From Acinetobacter lwoffii (GTDB lineage Bacteria > Pseudomonadota > Gammaproteobacteria > Pseudomonadales > Moraxellaceae), in the NCBI RefSeq assembly GCF_024129435.1, contig NZ_JAMXXN010000004.1, forward strand, positions 1 through 64,000: a DNA stretch of 64,000 bases, given 5' to 3'. Numbering within the stretch: position 1 is the stretch's first letter; every line of letters begins with the position of its first letter. Shown here piece after piece: positions 38,304-46,996 of this stretch. A model generated the notes under the pieces. The model was not told where the DNA came from. It was given only the letters and a program-made list of their open reading frames with translations, and did not search any database. Both the position numbers and the translations under genes were made by a program.

Positions 38304-39251
38304 TTAAGCGGTGACGAATTTTAAGCGTTCAATCAGCATATTACGCATTTCATCCGGATTTTTTTGCAAAATATCTTCGCCCGTCCGGCCTAATGCTGCA
38401 TTACGCTGAGCCACCTGCAGGCGCATCATCCAGAACCGTCCTGCCGCCATGGCCAGATACAATTCCAGACAGGCGCGTTCATCACTGGTTAAAGAACGAA
38501 TCGTTTCATAGGCATTTAAAAAGGCAATCGCTTTTTCTTCGTTTAAGATTACGTCAGGATATTCGGTACAGAAGTCATTTAACGTAATGGCGATATCAAA
38601 CAACCACTCATCTTTATTCAGCTCATAAAAATCCAGAATGCCATTCAGCTGATCGCCATCAAATAAGGTATTATCCCGGAACAGATCCGAATGAATGAAA
38701 CCACGTGGACGATCCGGATATACCGCCGTCAACGCCTCATATAAACCTAATAATTTACCGAGCAAGACTTTATCTGCCGGACTTAAACTTGGTTTAATCT
38801 CTTGAGAAACGGCCAGCCAATAGGCATGATCACGCACAAAATTACGTTCTAATTTAAAGTCTTTGAGTGCCACATGCATTTTCGCCTGAGCCACTGCAAT
38901 CGCTTCAACCTGCGCGACGGTAGATGGCATCGGATGTTCACCCATCAGGCGTGGTGCAATCTGTGTCGGTTTATCTTTAATACTGTGAATGGCTTTGCCT
39001 GAATGGGATAAAGGCACTGGAACGGCCAACCCGGCGTGACCCAGATGTTCCAGCACAGGAACCAGCTCACCTGCTGCCTGTTCATCCATATCTTCAAATA
39101 CGGTCAGCACATATTGCTGGTCTTCGCAGACTAAAAAGTAGTTGGTATTTTGAATACCGCCTTGAATGGGAATCAGATCAATCGCCTTTAAACCATAAGG
39201 CGCTGCAAAATCCTGAACTTCCTTTAAAGTCAAAGTGGTATAAACCGACAT
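38304..39251 (-). CDS. thrB: Homoserine kinase (ThrB, APH fold)
   Basis: Phosphorylates L-homoserine on the way to threonine. The 315-residue protein belongs to the aminoglycoside-phosphotransferase-like kinase group used as ThrB in Pseudomonas and Acinetobacter, unrelated to the GHMP-type enzyme of E. coli. It shows IQGGIQNTNYFL near 28, the catalytic loop GFIHSDLFRDNTLFDG near 186 and the metal-binding ILDFYEL near 207. The ATG at 39251 with AGG upstream is preferred over an extension to 39308, which would reach into the divergent promoter region in front of hisF. Confidence 0.93.
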   Translation of the reverse strand: MSVYTTLTLKEVQDFAAPYGLKAIDLIPIQGGIQNTNYFLVCEDQQYVLTVFEDMDEQAAGELVPVLEHLGHAGLAVPVPLSHSGKAIHSIKDKPTQIAPRLMGEHPMPSTVAQVEAIAVAQAKMHVALKDFKLERNFVRDHAYWLAVSQEIKPSLSPADKVLLGKLLGLYEALTAVYPDRPRGFIHSDLFRDNTLFDGDQLNGILDFYELNKDEWLFDIAITLNDFCTEYPDVILNEEKAIAFLNAYETIRSLTSDERACLELYLAMAAGRFWMMRLQVAQRNAALGRTGEDILQKNPDEMRNMLIERLKFVTA

Positions 39252-39364
39252 AGAAAACCTGCGAAAAAACTTACATAATTTTGCTAGAATACCGTTTCCA
39301 TCTGCCAAGGTGTAGCGCTTGCGTGGGTGAGTTTCATAATCGGCTGTAATAATTGGAAAAATTT

Positions 39365-40123
39365 ATGCTAGCTAAACGTATTATTCCTTGTCTGGACGTG
39401 GATAACGGCCGTGTGGTCAAGGGTGTTCAGTTCCTTGATATTCGTGATGCGGGTGACCCGGTCGAAGTGGCGCGCCGTTATAATGAACAAGGTGCCGATG
39501 AAATTACTTTCCTTGATATTACCGCTACACATCATGGACGCGACACGACTTATCGTACCGTAGAGCGCATGGCCGAATCGGTTTTTGTCCCCCTGACTGT
39601 CGGTGGCGGTGTCCGTAAAGTCGAAGATATCCGTTTATTGCTAAATGCCGGTGCAGACAAAGTCAGCATCAACTCGGCTGCGATTTATAATCCCGAGTTT
39701 GTGCAGGAAGCGTCTCAACGCTTTGGCGCACAGTGTATCGTTGTTGCAATTGATGCCAAAAAAACTGGCGACCACAAATGGGAAATTTTCACCCACGGTG
39801 GCCGTAAAGAAACCGGGATTGATGCGATTGAATGGGCTGTGAAAATGGCTGACTTCGGCGCAGGTGAATTACTGATTACTTCGATGGATGCCGATGGCAC
39901 CAAAGCCGGTTACGACATTGCCCTGATGCGTGCCATCAATGACCGCGTCACGGTACCGACGATTGCTTCTGGTGGTGTGGGTAATTTACAGCATTTGGCG
40001 GACGGCATTATCCATGGTGGTGCTGATGCAGTACTGGCAGCTTCAATTTTCCATTTTGGCCAGCACACCATTCCGGAAGCCAAAGCCTATATGGCAGCCC
40101 AAGGTATTGAAATGCGCCTTTAA
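39365..40123 (+). CDS. hisF: Imidazole glycerol phosphate synthase, cyclase subunit
   Basis: Condenses PRFAR with HisH-derived ammonia to imidazole glycerol phosphate and AICAR. The 252-residue TIM barrel starts [20 protein letters not shown] with catalytic Asp11, and has [13 protein letters not shown] near 77, VVAIDAKK near 126 with the second catalytic Asp and [13 protein letters not shown] near 170. The ATG at 39365 is used; an in-frame TTG four codons earlier is not needed. It is divergent from thrB and followed by a terminator. Confidence 0.97.
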   Translation: MLAKRIIPCLDVDNGRVVKGVQFLDIRDAGDPVEVARRYNEQGADEITFLDITATHHGRDTTYRTVERMAESVFVPLTVGGGVRKVEDIRLLLNAGADKVSINSAAIYNPEFVQEASQRFGAQCIVVAIDAKKTGDHKWEIFTHGGRKETGIDAIEWAVKMADFGAGELLITSMDADGTKAGYDIALMRAINDRVTVPTIASGGVGNLQHLADGIIHGGADAVLAASIFHFGQHTIPEAKAYMAAQGIEMRL

Positions 40124-40147
40124 GCCGTTTTAGATGATGATTTAATT

Positions 40148-40177
40148 AAAGAGTGTTTTTATAAACACTCTTTTTTT
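40148..40177 (+). terminator. hisF terminator
   Basis: AAAGAGTGTTT, 5-nt loop, AAACACTCTTT and T run. Confidence 0.88.
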
Positions 40178-40212
40178 ATGCCTTAAATAAAACAACACAG
40201 CAAATACGGGAC

Positions 40213-40238
40213 AAAAAAAAGGAGTCTTTCGACTCCTT
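40213..40238 (-). terminator. Terminator of the candidate small transcript
   Basis: On the minus strand AAGGAGTC, GAAA tetraloop, GACTCCTT and a T8 tract. Confidence 0.88.
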
Positions 40239-40255
40239 ATAAAACCAAGATAAGA

Positions 40256-40303
40256 CTACAGCACTTGGTATTCAAAAGAACTCATCCCCCCCAGAAACAT
40301 CAT
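40256..40303 (-). CDS. Possible 15-codon ORF in the small transcript
   Basis: Reads MMFLGGMSSFEYQVL then stop. An inner ATG (40285) follows directly after a run of seven G residues. There is no well-spaced ribosome site, so translation is doubtful. It is recorded because the surrounding promoter, operator and terminator suggest a real transcript. Confidence 0.2.
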   Translation of the reverse strand: MMFLGGMSSFEYQVL

Positions 40304-40360
40304 CAGTATAAGGCTTTGCTCACCGACGTGAGCAACTATAAGTGAAATCCGCAGGACAAT

Positions 40361-40401
40361 ATTGACAATACAATCGTATTTTATTGACAAATCACGACAA
40401 A
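40361..40401. promoter_or_regulatory. Direct-repeat operator A (22-bp pitch)
   Basis: ATTGACAATACAATC at 40361 and ATTGACAAATCACGACAAA at 40383 are direct repeats exactly 22 bp apart. Two-turn spacing is typical of AraC-family half-sites. The second half agrees with operator B in 17 of 19 positions. Confidence 0.6.
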
Positions 40402-40421
40402 GCCCTGTCTTATTCCACGAC

Positions 40422-41066
40422 CTACGTATTTAACTGCTTCATTGCCATATTTTTTGCAGTATTTTTCGTTATTTTAGTAGAAGCTCCCGCCCATTTAACC
40501 GGAAAATATTGTTCTGCCCAGCGGTTCAATTTTTTCGAGATCGGTGCAGGCAAGCTCAAACCTAAAGGATTCTGTTCCTGCAAATCTGCCGAGGAAATCA
40601 CCCGGGTACCGAGCAGATAGTCAAACCAGGGCTTGGTCACGCACCAATTAGCATCCTGATTGCTATTCATATGGTGATCATAATGCCAAGGCAGTGTCTT
40701 TTTAGCCCATTCCGGTTCCAGATGAGCCCGGCGATGTAAATAATAATAGTTGCCTGCACTATACAGGGCGGCCAGTGACATGCCTTTGGAGAAGGGATAA
40801 AAACTGAGTCCAAAGACGGTCGCAACGACTGCCAGTGAGGCAATTTCATTGCGGGTACGCCAGTTGTCCAATCCTTCTACATAGCCGAAATCGGAAAATT
40901 CCGTTTTTCGCACAATCCGGTGATGCTCCCAATGTGAGCGCATACTCTCGGGTACCGGACTATAACGGCTCTGTCCCGGCTGGTGAACACCATGCAATAC
41001 ATATTTATGTGCAAACCATTCAAATCCATTTGCGACGACAAGTCCTGCCAGAAAACCTTTCCACAT
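40422..41066 (-). CDS. Fatty-acid hydroxylase / sterol desaturase superfamily protein
   Basis: A 214-residue membrane-associated di-iron protein. The histidine clusters of the superfamily are present: HKYVLHG near 20, HWEHH near 45, YLHRRAH near 110 and WHYDHHM near 127. Two or three hydrophobic segments lie between them. Members hydroxylate or desaturate lipids, sterols or carotenoids; the substrate here is unknown. The gene is divergent from an AraC-family regulator, with 108 bp between the start codons containing a two-site operator, so it is the likely target. Codon use and GC resemble the core genome. Confidence 0.85.
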   Translation of the reverse strand: MWKGFLAGLVVANGFEWFAHKYVLHGVHQPGQSRYSPVPESMRSHWEHHRIVRKTEFSDFGYVEGLDNWRTRNEIASLAVVATVFGLSFYPFSKGMSLAALYSAGNYYYLHRRAHLEPEWAKKTLPWHYDHHMNSNQDANWCVTKPWFDYLLGTRVISSADLQEQNPLGLSLPAPISKKLNRWAEQYFPVKWAGASTKITKNTAKNMAMKQLNT

Positions 41067-41092
41067 AATCTTTTACCTCTTGGTCTATTTTT

Positions 41093-41098
41093 AATATA
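41093..41098 (-). promoter_or_regulatory. Likely -10 of the hydroxylase gene
   Basis: TATATT on the minus strand, 20 bp from operator B, with no good -35, as expected for an activator-dependent promoter. Confidence 0.45.
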
Positions 41099-41118
41099 GG
41101 CTAAATAAAAGACTAGAT

Positions 41119-41161
41119 ATTGACCAAAATATTCAATATGATTGACAAAATACGACAAAAT
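41119..41161. promoter_or_regulatory. Direct-repeat operator B (22-bp pitch)
   Basis: ATTGACCAAAATATTC at 41119 and ATTGACAAAATACGACAAA at 41141 repeat with 22-bp pitch between the hydroxylase and AraC genes. Orientation and distance to the -10 match operator A. Confidence 0.65.
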
Positions 41162-41174
41162 AAAAGAATTAAAA

Positions 41175-42185
41175 ATGCTGGTTCTAAAAAACTACGTAGG
41201 TTCAGTATACGGTGGTTTAGGACATTTACTTTTGGACTATTATCAGTTGAAACAGCTTGAAGTCCCTGAGAAATTATTGGCCATTCAAAATCTGGAACGC
41301 TTTGATTTCGCCTTGTGGCGTGATCTATTAACGACACTTGATCAACAGCTGCAACGACCGGCTTTAGGCTTGGAAATCGCCCAACTGGTTGAAGCTAAAC
41401 ACCTCGGTATTATTGGCTATCTGGCACTCTCAAGTGAGACCTTGGGTGAAGCCTTTATGCGCTATCATGATTATCATCGTCTGATTTATGATGGCGGCCC
41501 ACTTCAGCTGCAATGGCAAGGCGATTATCTGTCGATTGGCTGGGTTGAAGTTCCCTTTCATCTGAATATCCAACTGACCGATGAAATCGCGATTGCGCTA
41601 ATGACGGAATTCGTAAAAGCCAATGTTCAGAACCCGCACGGGGTTCAGTTATATGAAGTTCATTTCCAGCATGTAATGCCTAAAAATATTGCACTCTATG
41701 AGCAGTATTTCGGCTGTAAAGTCCGCTTTTCTCAAGCCAGAAATCAGGTATTGATGCATGTCAGTGAACTGTCCAGACCGCTAAAACAGGGCGACCAGAC
41801 CTTGCAGAAACTGCTGATGCAGCAGGCCAAAGCACTCTTAGAAAAATTTCCGCACTCCACTCTGGTAGATCAACAGCTGCAACAGGCGATTCTGATTGGC
41901 CTGCAAAAAAACCTGTTCCAAATCGAGCATATTGCCGAGCAGATGAATTTTTCCGTGCGTCAGTTACAACGCCATTTGCAAAAACAGGGCAAAACCTATC
42001 AGCAACGTATGCAGGAAATCCGCTGCATGATGGCCATGCAATATCTGAAAGATCCGCACTTGAGCTTGCAGGAAACCGCCATGTTACTCGGTTATTCTGA
42101 ACAGAGTGCTTTTCAGCGCGCCTTTAAGCAATGGACTCAACTGACGCCGCAGCAGTGGCGCCAACAGAATATGCCAGCCGCTTAA
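41175..42185 (+). CDS. AraC-family transcriptional regulator
   Basis: A 336-residue regulator with an N-terminal Arabinose_bd-like sensing domain (about 15-195) and a C-terminal two-helix-turn-helix AraC DNA-binding domain (about 235-332). The first HTH reads FQIEHIAEQMNFSVRQLQRHL and the second LQETAMLLGYSEQSAFQRAF, ending TPQQWRQ. This domain order is typical of OruR/ArgR-like AraC regulators, usually activators responding to small molecules or lipids. The ATG at 41175 is used; an in-frame TTG at 41142 lies inside operator B. It probably controls the divergent hydroxylase gene. Confidence 0.92.
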   Translation: MLVLKNYVGSVYGGLGHLLLDYYQLKQLEVPEKLLAIQNLERFDFALWRDLLTTLDQQLQRPALGLEIAQLVEAKHLGIIGYLALSSETLGEAFMRYHDYHRLIYDGGPLQLQWQGDYLSIGWVEVPFHLNIQLTDEIAIALMTEFVKANVQNPHGVQLYEVHFQHVMPKNIALYEQYFGCKVRFSQARNQVLMHVSELSRPLKQGDQTLQKLLMQQAKALLEKFPHSTLVDQQLQQAILIGLQKNLFQIEHIAEQMNFSVRQLQRHLQKQGKTYQQRMQEIRCMMAMQYLKDPHLSLQETAMLLGYSEQSAFQRAFKQWTQLTPQQWRQQNMPAA

Positions 42186-42289
42186 ACCACAAGCATGTTG
42201 GTTTGATAGATGGGCTTCAAGCAACGTTGATAATTTAAATCCCTTGTCCCTATGACCTAATAATAAATATAAAAATAAGGACTTAGAAT

Positions 42290-42364
42290 ATGGATAAATA
42301 TCTTGCCGAATTGCTCGGCACATTCTGGCTGGTGTTTGGAGATATTGTGGGAGCAGAAAATTAG
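42290..42364 (+). pseudogene. aqpZ: Remnant of an aquaporin gene (5' end only)
   Basis: A 24-codon ORF with a good ribosome site (AAGGA, 10 nt upstream). It reads MDKYLAELLGTFWLVFGD and stops seven codons later. The first 17 residues match the start of aquaporin Z (family pattern M-x-K-Y-x-AE-x-x-GTFWLVFGG). The rest of the roughly 230-residue channel is missing. The tail DIVGAEN is foreign to the family and marks the break near 42340. Just after the stop lies an inverted repeat GGCTTTTTA / TAAAAAGCC (42364-42392). The fragment cannot make a channel. Confidence 0.75.
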
Positions 42365-42461
42365 GCTTTTTAATAAAAACCCTCTAAAAAGCCAGGATTT
42401 CCAAATACCATTTTTCTGCATGTTTCACATGGAGCATGCAGATCATCGCGCTTAAAAATGC

Positions 42462-42707
42462 TTATAAAAATGGATTTTCAATTTCATCCAGATCATCACG
42501 CTGAATTTTTTCTGGCAAGTCCTGCGTGTTTTCCAGTTGTTGTACCACATCATTCAGAAAAGCCTGCAAGGCTTTGGCCACTTTCAGTCCCTGCTGATCC
42601 TTGGTGATTTGCAAGTTGCCATACAGGCTGACGCAGTCCAGATCATTTTCCAAAGTCAGATCATGAATGGCATGGGATTCGCTGCCATTTTCAAATGCTT
42701 TAAACAT
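42462..42707 (-). CDS. Hypothetical small acidic protein
   Basis: An 81-residue acidic protein starting MFKAFENGSESHAIHDL, chosen at the ATG at 42707 because AGGTGAAGAGG precedes it; an in-frame start ten codons upstream exists. The middle (SLYGNLQITKDQQGLKVAKALQAFLN) suggests an alpha/beta fold with a helix carrying KALQAFLNDVVQQL. No known motif. It is 78 bp upstream of the nuclease gene's stop, on the same strand, with reading direction away from it. Function unknown. Confidence 0.7.
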   Translation of the reverse strand: MFKAFENGSESHAIHDLTLENDLDCVSLYGNLQITKDQQGLKVAKALQAFLNDVVQQLENTQDLPEKIQRDDLDEIENPFL

Positions 42708-42785
42708 ATCCTCTTCACCTGTCTTTGTTATTTTCAATGAACGTCTGATGTCGATGCTACCCGAATCCCGGTTTTTTCAGCAAGC

Positions 42786-43868
42786 TTATTTCAACAGCTG
42801 CAAAATATATTGCAACAAGGCATCAATCAGCTGTTTCACAATGGCATCTTGCGTTGCATTGTCTATCGCACCGCCAGTCGCAGAGGAGGCCGAACTGCTT
42901 GAACCGGAAGACTTAAACTCGCGTTGTAATGCCTGCAGGTTTTCTTCAGAAACATCTTCGGCACACTGGCTTTCTGCATCCCAATTAGAATATTCGATTT
43001 TCTGGTTGGCTTTTACTGCATTTCCAGTCAGTGGCAGCTTATAGGTATTGCGTTTCTGTTCTTCGGTGAGCTGCGGGAACAGATTAATTCCAAGCTGTTC
43101 TTCCAGATAGCAGACACTAACAATACGCACTTTGAGCGAATTGTCATTCGGTGCATAGTAAGCACCAATGGCACCGGTTTTCGGCATATAAACTGCCTTA
43201 TAGACCGCAGTTGGCACAATCACGCCATTGCCAATGGTTTTCAGCTTCTTCCCGGCAAAGACCGGCCCGGTTACCACATAAACATCCTGTTTCTGCTTGG
43301 TCACAATGGCACGAGTGGCTTCTTCCAGCTCACGCCAGACTTGCTGATTATTCTTGGGCGCTTGCGGCACCATATTGGCCAATGAAAAACTGTCAGACTG
43401 CGCAGCCTTGTTAGGCATATCCGCATTCGGCGCCATATGACCGCGGTCATAACCTGAACCACGATAATCCGCCAATGTGGCACGATGCTTCGCACTGACC
43501 CGATCTTCTTCATGAAAATTATCTTCACGGGGAATTTTCTGGCTTAAGCGTGCTGGCGTTAAGGCTTCTGCAACCCAAAGTGGCGTTTTAGATACCCCGG
43601 AATAACCGACATTAAAGCCATTAAAACACAGCGAATAGCTGTCTTTTTTCAGGCTGTCTTTCATCAAATATGGCGGTACATCACGATAAAACTGGTTCAG
43701 ACAGGCAGAATCACTGGAAGAGGATAGTGACACCCACTGACTGATTTTTTCCTGGCCAAAAGCGATGGCGAAGCTGCTCGAAGCCACCACGCCCAGAATG
43801 ACTTTAATACTATTATCATTTAAAAACTGAAAAAAAGAGTTCTTGGGTTTACGCTGCTTCTTGGCCAT
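42786..43868 (-). CDS. DNA/RNA non-specific endonuclease, membrane-anchored or exported
   Basis: A 360-residue protein of the beta-beta-alpha-metal nuclease family (Serratia nuclease / NucA). The catalytic motif GYDRGHMAPNADM lies near residue 140 with the active-site His, followed by SFSLANMVPQ with the metal-binding Asn further on and VVTGPVF near 197. The N-terminus is basic and then hydrophobic (about 20-38), acting as signal or anchor. After the domain come a Ser/Gly-rich stretch (about 318-332) and a hydrophobic C-terminal helix ending LLQYILQLLK. It may degrade extracytoplasmic nucleic acid for nutrition or DNA processing; no immunity gene is recognised beside it. Confidence 0.9.
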   Translation of the reverse strand: MAKKQRKPKNSFFQFLNDNSIKVILGVVASSSFAIAFGQEKISQWVSLSSSSDSACLNQFYRDVPPYLMKDSLKKDSYSLCFNGFNVGYSGVSKTPLWVAEALTPARLSQKIPREDNFHEEDRVSAKHRATLADYRGSGYDRGHMAPNADMPNKAAQSDSFSLANMVPQAPKNNQQVWRELEEATRAIVTKQKQDVYVVTGPVFAGKKLKTIGNGVIVPTAVYKAVYMPKTGAIGAYYAPNDNSLKVRIVSVCYLEEQLGINLFPQLTEEQKRNTYKLPLTGNAVKANQKIEYSNWDAESQCAEDVSEENLQALQREFKSSGSSSSASSATGGAIDNATQDAIVKQLIDALLQYILQLLK

Positions 43869-44132
43869 TCTTACACGTACTTTTTAGATCAATACAGATT
43901 TCGACCGAGCTTAACAAGCTGTATAAGTGAAGTATATCTTGGCTCTACCATTCGTTTACTAAATAAACAATAAGTATCCAAAATCCCGGGCAGTTGTAAC
44001 AAACTGTCTAATTTTATTTCTTTTTAAATGAGGTTTCTCGGTGTTTGCGTAGCTTTGTTTGGACCAGTAGATTGAGTGTGTAAAGCTAACGGCCTATCTC
44101 AATTCGTACAATTATTAGTAATGGTGTCAATC

Positions 44133-44786
44133 ATGAATTCCAAACTCTCTAAAGCATTAGGTTTAGGATTATTCACAAGTGTGATCAGCGTAGCTGCATT
44201 TGCCGAGCCACCAGTTCAACCAGGTGAAACACTTGAAAGCTTGTCTAAAGCTAAAATTAGTACCAAGGTGAATGGTCAGGAAGCCTCTTTAGAAAGCTTG
44301 GTGAACTCTGGTCAGATCCGTCTGGTCGATCCGCGTGCAGCAGCTCCACAGCCAGCCATGCCAAATACACAGGCGCCGATGCCCAACGATCCAGCGATGA
44401 CTCAGACACCAAATTCAGGCACAGTTTCTCCTCAACCGCCTGTCACAGAACCAGGCATGAATGAATCAGAGGTGCCGGCCAATCTGGTTGAACCAGCCAC
44501 TGAATCAGAGGTAGAAGCCAGCACATCTATGACGACGCCTCAACCACAACCAGCACTGGAAGAACAACAAGCAGCTGTACCAGCAATGCCTGAAGAGCAG
44601 CAACAAGCAGCTATTGCCTCAGAACAACCGATGCCTGAAGGACAACAACAAGCGGCTGTGACTGAAGCAGACGTCAGCAATGAGCAAACTGAAATTGCGG
44701 CTCAATCTGATGCAGAGCCAGTGCTAATGGAAGAACCTTTGAATGCTGCACCTGAAGTGCCAGCTGCGGTAGAACTTGAGCAATAA
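44133..44786 (+). CDS. Exported Pro/Gln/Ala-rich repeat protein
   Basis: A 217-residue protein with a signal peptide (about 1-23, ending AAFAEPP). A short ordered region (about 28-65) contains LESLSKAKISTKVNGQEASLESLVNSG-like sequence in two similar LESL halves. The rest is disordered and rich in Pro, Gln, Ala and Glu, with three EEQQ-AA type units around residues 150-190. The ATG at 44133 starts the signal peptide; upstream in-frame starts add nothing. The extracytoplasmic function is unknown. Confidence 0.75.
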   Translation: MNSKLSKALGLGLFTSVISVAAFAEPPVQPGETLESLSKAKISTKVNGQEASLESLVNSGQIRLVDPRAAAPQPAMPNTQAPMPNDPAMTQTPNSGTVSPQPPVTEPGMNESEVPANLVEPATESEVEASTSMTTPQPQPALEEQQAAVPAMPEEQQQAAIASEQPMPEGQQQAAVTEADVSNEQTEIAAQSDAEPVLMEEPLNAAPEVPAAVELEQ

Positions 44787-44818
44787 TCTGAAGCTCATTT
44801 ATTTATTGTTTCTCCCAT

Positions 44819-44850
44819 AAAAAAACCAGAGTGTCCCTCTGGTTTTTTTA
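44819..44850. terminator. Terminator between 44133 gene and kup
   Basis: AAAACCAGAG, 5-nt loop, CTCTGGTTTT with A and T runs on both sides; it can serve both converging genes. Confidence 0.87.
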
Positions 44851-44865
44851 TGCTTTTTATTTTAT

Positions 44866-46746
44866 TTACATCTGAATCTGGGTGCCCAGTTCGACCACAC
44901 GGTTGGGTGGAATCTGATAGAAATCACTGACCGGACTGGTATTGCGCTGCATGGAAATAAACAGCTTTTCCCGCCACGGTGCCATGCCCTCACCCACAGT
45001 ATGCATGATCCGTTCACGTGAAATAAAGAAACTGATCTGCATCAGGTCATATTCAAAATCCCATTGCTCATAGGCCTGTTGTAAAGCTTCCGGAATATTC
45101 GGCTGATCCTTAAAACCATAATAGATAAACACCCGGTAAAAATGCTCACTCAGTTTTTCCAGTTCAATCCGTTCCTTTCTGTCGACAAAAGGAATATCTC
45201 GGGTAATCACCGTGAGCATGATATTGCGTTCATGCAAGACCTTATTGTGCTTAATATTATGCAACATGGCATGCGGGACAATATTTGGTGTACCGGTCAG
45301 GAAAATGGCATCACCTGGCACAAACTTGGTGCCTTCCCCCATCGAAATACTTTTAATAAACAGATCAATCGGCAAGGCATCCTGTTCCAGACGATTCAGC
45401 ACCAAAGCCCGCCCATCTTTCCAGGTCATGAGAATCGTAAACAGTACCGCACCAATTAGAATTGGCACCCAGCCACCCGAAGCAATTTTCAAGGAGGTTG
45501 AGGCCACAAAGACTAAATCCAGTGCCAGGAATGGCACAGCAAATAAAGCTACTTTCCAGACCGGCCAACGCCAGAAGCCATAGGCCAGAATCGAGATCAA
45601 AATGGTGCCGCAGAGCATGGTCATGGTCACTGCAACGCCATAAGCACTGGCCAGATTGGCACTATTTTCAAACAGTAAAATCAGGATCAGCACTGAGATA
45701 AACAACATCCAGTTAATGAAAGGCAGATAAATCTGGCCGCGCTCCAATGCAGAGGTATGCTTGACTGACAGGCGCGGCAAATAACGCAGTTGAATGGCCT
45801 GATTGACCATAGAAAATACGCCAGTAATGACCGCCTGTGAGGCAATCACCGCCGCCGCAGTCGCCAGTCCAATCATCGGGAACAAGGCCCAGTCGGGCAG
45901 TAGCATATAGAAAGGATTTGCCAGTGCTTCAGGACTACGCAGTAACAAGGCGCCTTGCCCGGCATAATTCAGTAATAAACATGGCAAGACGATAATGAAC
46001 CAGGCTAGACGAATCGGCAGACGGCCAAAATGCCCCATATCGGCATAAATCGCTTCACCACCGGTCATGGTCAGAATTACCGCCCCCATGGTCAGAAAAG
46101 CCACATAGGGCTGATCGACCACAAAATGATAGGCCCAGTAGGGATTCACCATCCAGAGTACAAACGGGGTTTGGATAATGCTCCATAAACCAAAACCGCC
46201 AATGGACAAAAACCAGAGCATGGTTAAAGGCCCAAAAAACTTGCCCATGGTGGCTGTGCCGTGTCGCTGAACCATAAACAGTCCGGCCAGAATCCCGATG
46301 GATAACGGCACCAGCCATTGATTGAAAATGGGTGTGGCAATACTCAGGCCTTCAATGGCTGAGAGCACGGAGATTGCCGGAGTAATAATCCCGTCACCAA
46401 AAAATAGTGATGCACCGACAAAGCCCAAAGCAATCAGGAATATTTTCTTTTGATCAGAAATTCGTGTGGTACGCAGGTTTAATGCCAGCAATGACATGAT
46501 CCCGCCTTCGCCGTTGTTATCGGCACGCATGATCACCATGACGTATTTAAAGCTGATGGTAAGCATCATGCACCAGAAAATCAAGGACAGGATGCCGAGT
46601 ACAGAAGCTTCGCTAATGGCGAGGTGTGCGGTGAGGAAGCATTGGCGCAGTGCATACAGCGGGCTGGTACCAATATCTCCGAAAACGACCCCAAGCGCAG
46701 CCAGTGTAATCACCGGGAGAGCTGCCTTTTGTGCAGTGCTTTGCAT
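44866..46746 (-). CDS. kup: Low-affinity potassium transporter Kup
   Basis: Takes up K+ with H+ across the inner membrane. The 626-residue protein has about 12 membrane helices in the first 430 residues, beginning [17 protein letters not shown], the family signature, with [16 protein letters not shown] and [16 protein letters not shown] further on. A C-terminal cytoplasmic domain of about 200 residues follows. The ATG at 46746 starts the conserved region; an upstream ATG at 46773 has no ribosome site. Confidence 0.96.
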   Translation of the reverse strand: MQSTAQKAALPVITLAALGVVFGDIGTSPLYALRQCFLTAHLAISEASVLGILSLIFWCMMLTISFKYVMVIMRADNNGEGGIMSLLALNLRTTRISDQKKIFLIALGFVGASLFFGDGIITPAISVLSAIEGLSIATPIFNQWLVPLSIGILAGLFMVQRHGTATMGKFFGPLTMLWFLSIGGFGLWSIIQTPFVLWMVNPYWAYHFVVDQPYVAFLTMGAVILTMTGGEAIYADMGHFGRLPIRLAWFIIVLPCLLLNYAGQGALLLRSPEALANPFYMLLPDWALFPMIGLATAAAVIASQAVITGVFSMVNQAIQLRYLPRLSVKHTSALERGQIYLPFINWMLFISVLILILLFENSANLASAYGVAVTMTMLCGTILISILAYGFWRWPVWKVALFAVPFLALDLVFVASTSLKIASGGWVPILIGAVLFTILMTWKDGRALVLNRLEQDALPIDLFIKSISMGEGTKFVPGDAIFLTGTPNIVPHAMLHNIKHNKVLHERNIMLTVITRDIPFVDRKERIELEKLSEHFYRVFIYYGFKDQPNIPEALQQAYEQWDFEYDLMQISFFISRERIMHTVGEGMAPWREKLFISMQRNTSPVSDFYQIPPNRVVELGTQIQM

Positions 46747-46828
46747 ATATTGTCTTCGTTTTTTAACAAGCATTTTTGCGAATCATAGCACCACATTAAA
46801 AGTTTTTCTGCAAATCAATTGTTTCAGC

Positions 46829-46857
46829 TTGGCACAGCTGGTTTTTTTCGCTATTAT
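46829..46857 (+). promoter_or_regulatory. Promoter of tRNA-Ser
   Basis: TTGGCA, 17 bp, TATTAT, ending 11 bp before the tRNA. Confidence 0.7.
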
Positions 46858-46868
46858 CCTCGGCCTAT

Positions 46869-46959
46869 GGTGAGGTGTCCGAGTGGCTGAAGGAGCACGC
46901 CTGGAAAGTGTGTAAACGTTTATAGCGTTTCGAGGGTTCGAATCCCTCTCTCACCGCCA
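46869..46959 (+). tRNA. tRNA-Ser (anticodon GGA)
   Basis: A 91-nt class II tRNA with a long variable arm and encoded CCA. Anticodon loop CTGGAAA gives GGA for serine. Confidence 0.96.
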
Positions 46960-46966
46960 GAATTTA

Positions 46967-46996
46967 AAAACCCGAATCACATGATTCGGGTTTTTT
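46967..46996 (+). terminator. tRNA-Ser terminator
   Basis: AAACCCGAATCA, 2-nt centre, TGATTCGGGTTT and T run. Confidence 0.9.

Larger units (their letters stand above)
40213..40328 (-). ncRNA. Candidate small transcript downstream of the hydroxylase gene
   Basis: A predicted minus-strand RNA of about 115 nt. A -10-like TATAGT lies at 40335-40340, 20 bp from a pair of ATTGAC repeats (40361-40401) that match those before the hydroxylase gene. The RNA would begin with a hairpin (GCTCAC / GTGAGC, 40318-40333) and end at a strong terminator with stem AAGGAGTC / GACTCCTT (40219-40238) and a T8 run. It contains a 15-codon ORF at 40256-40303. Function unknown; it may be an sRNA or micropeptide message. 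Confidence 0.5.
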
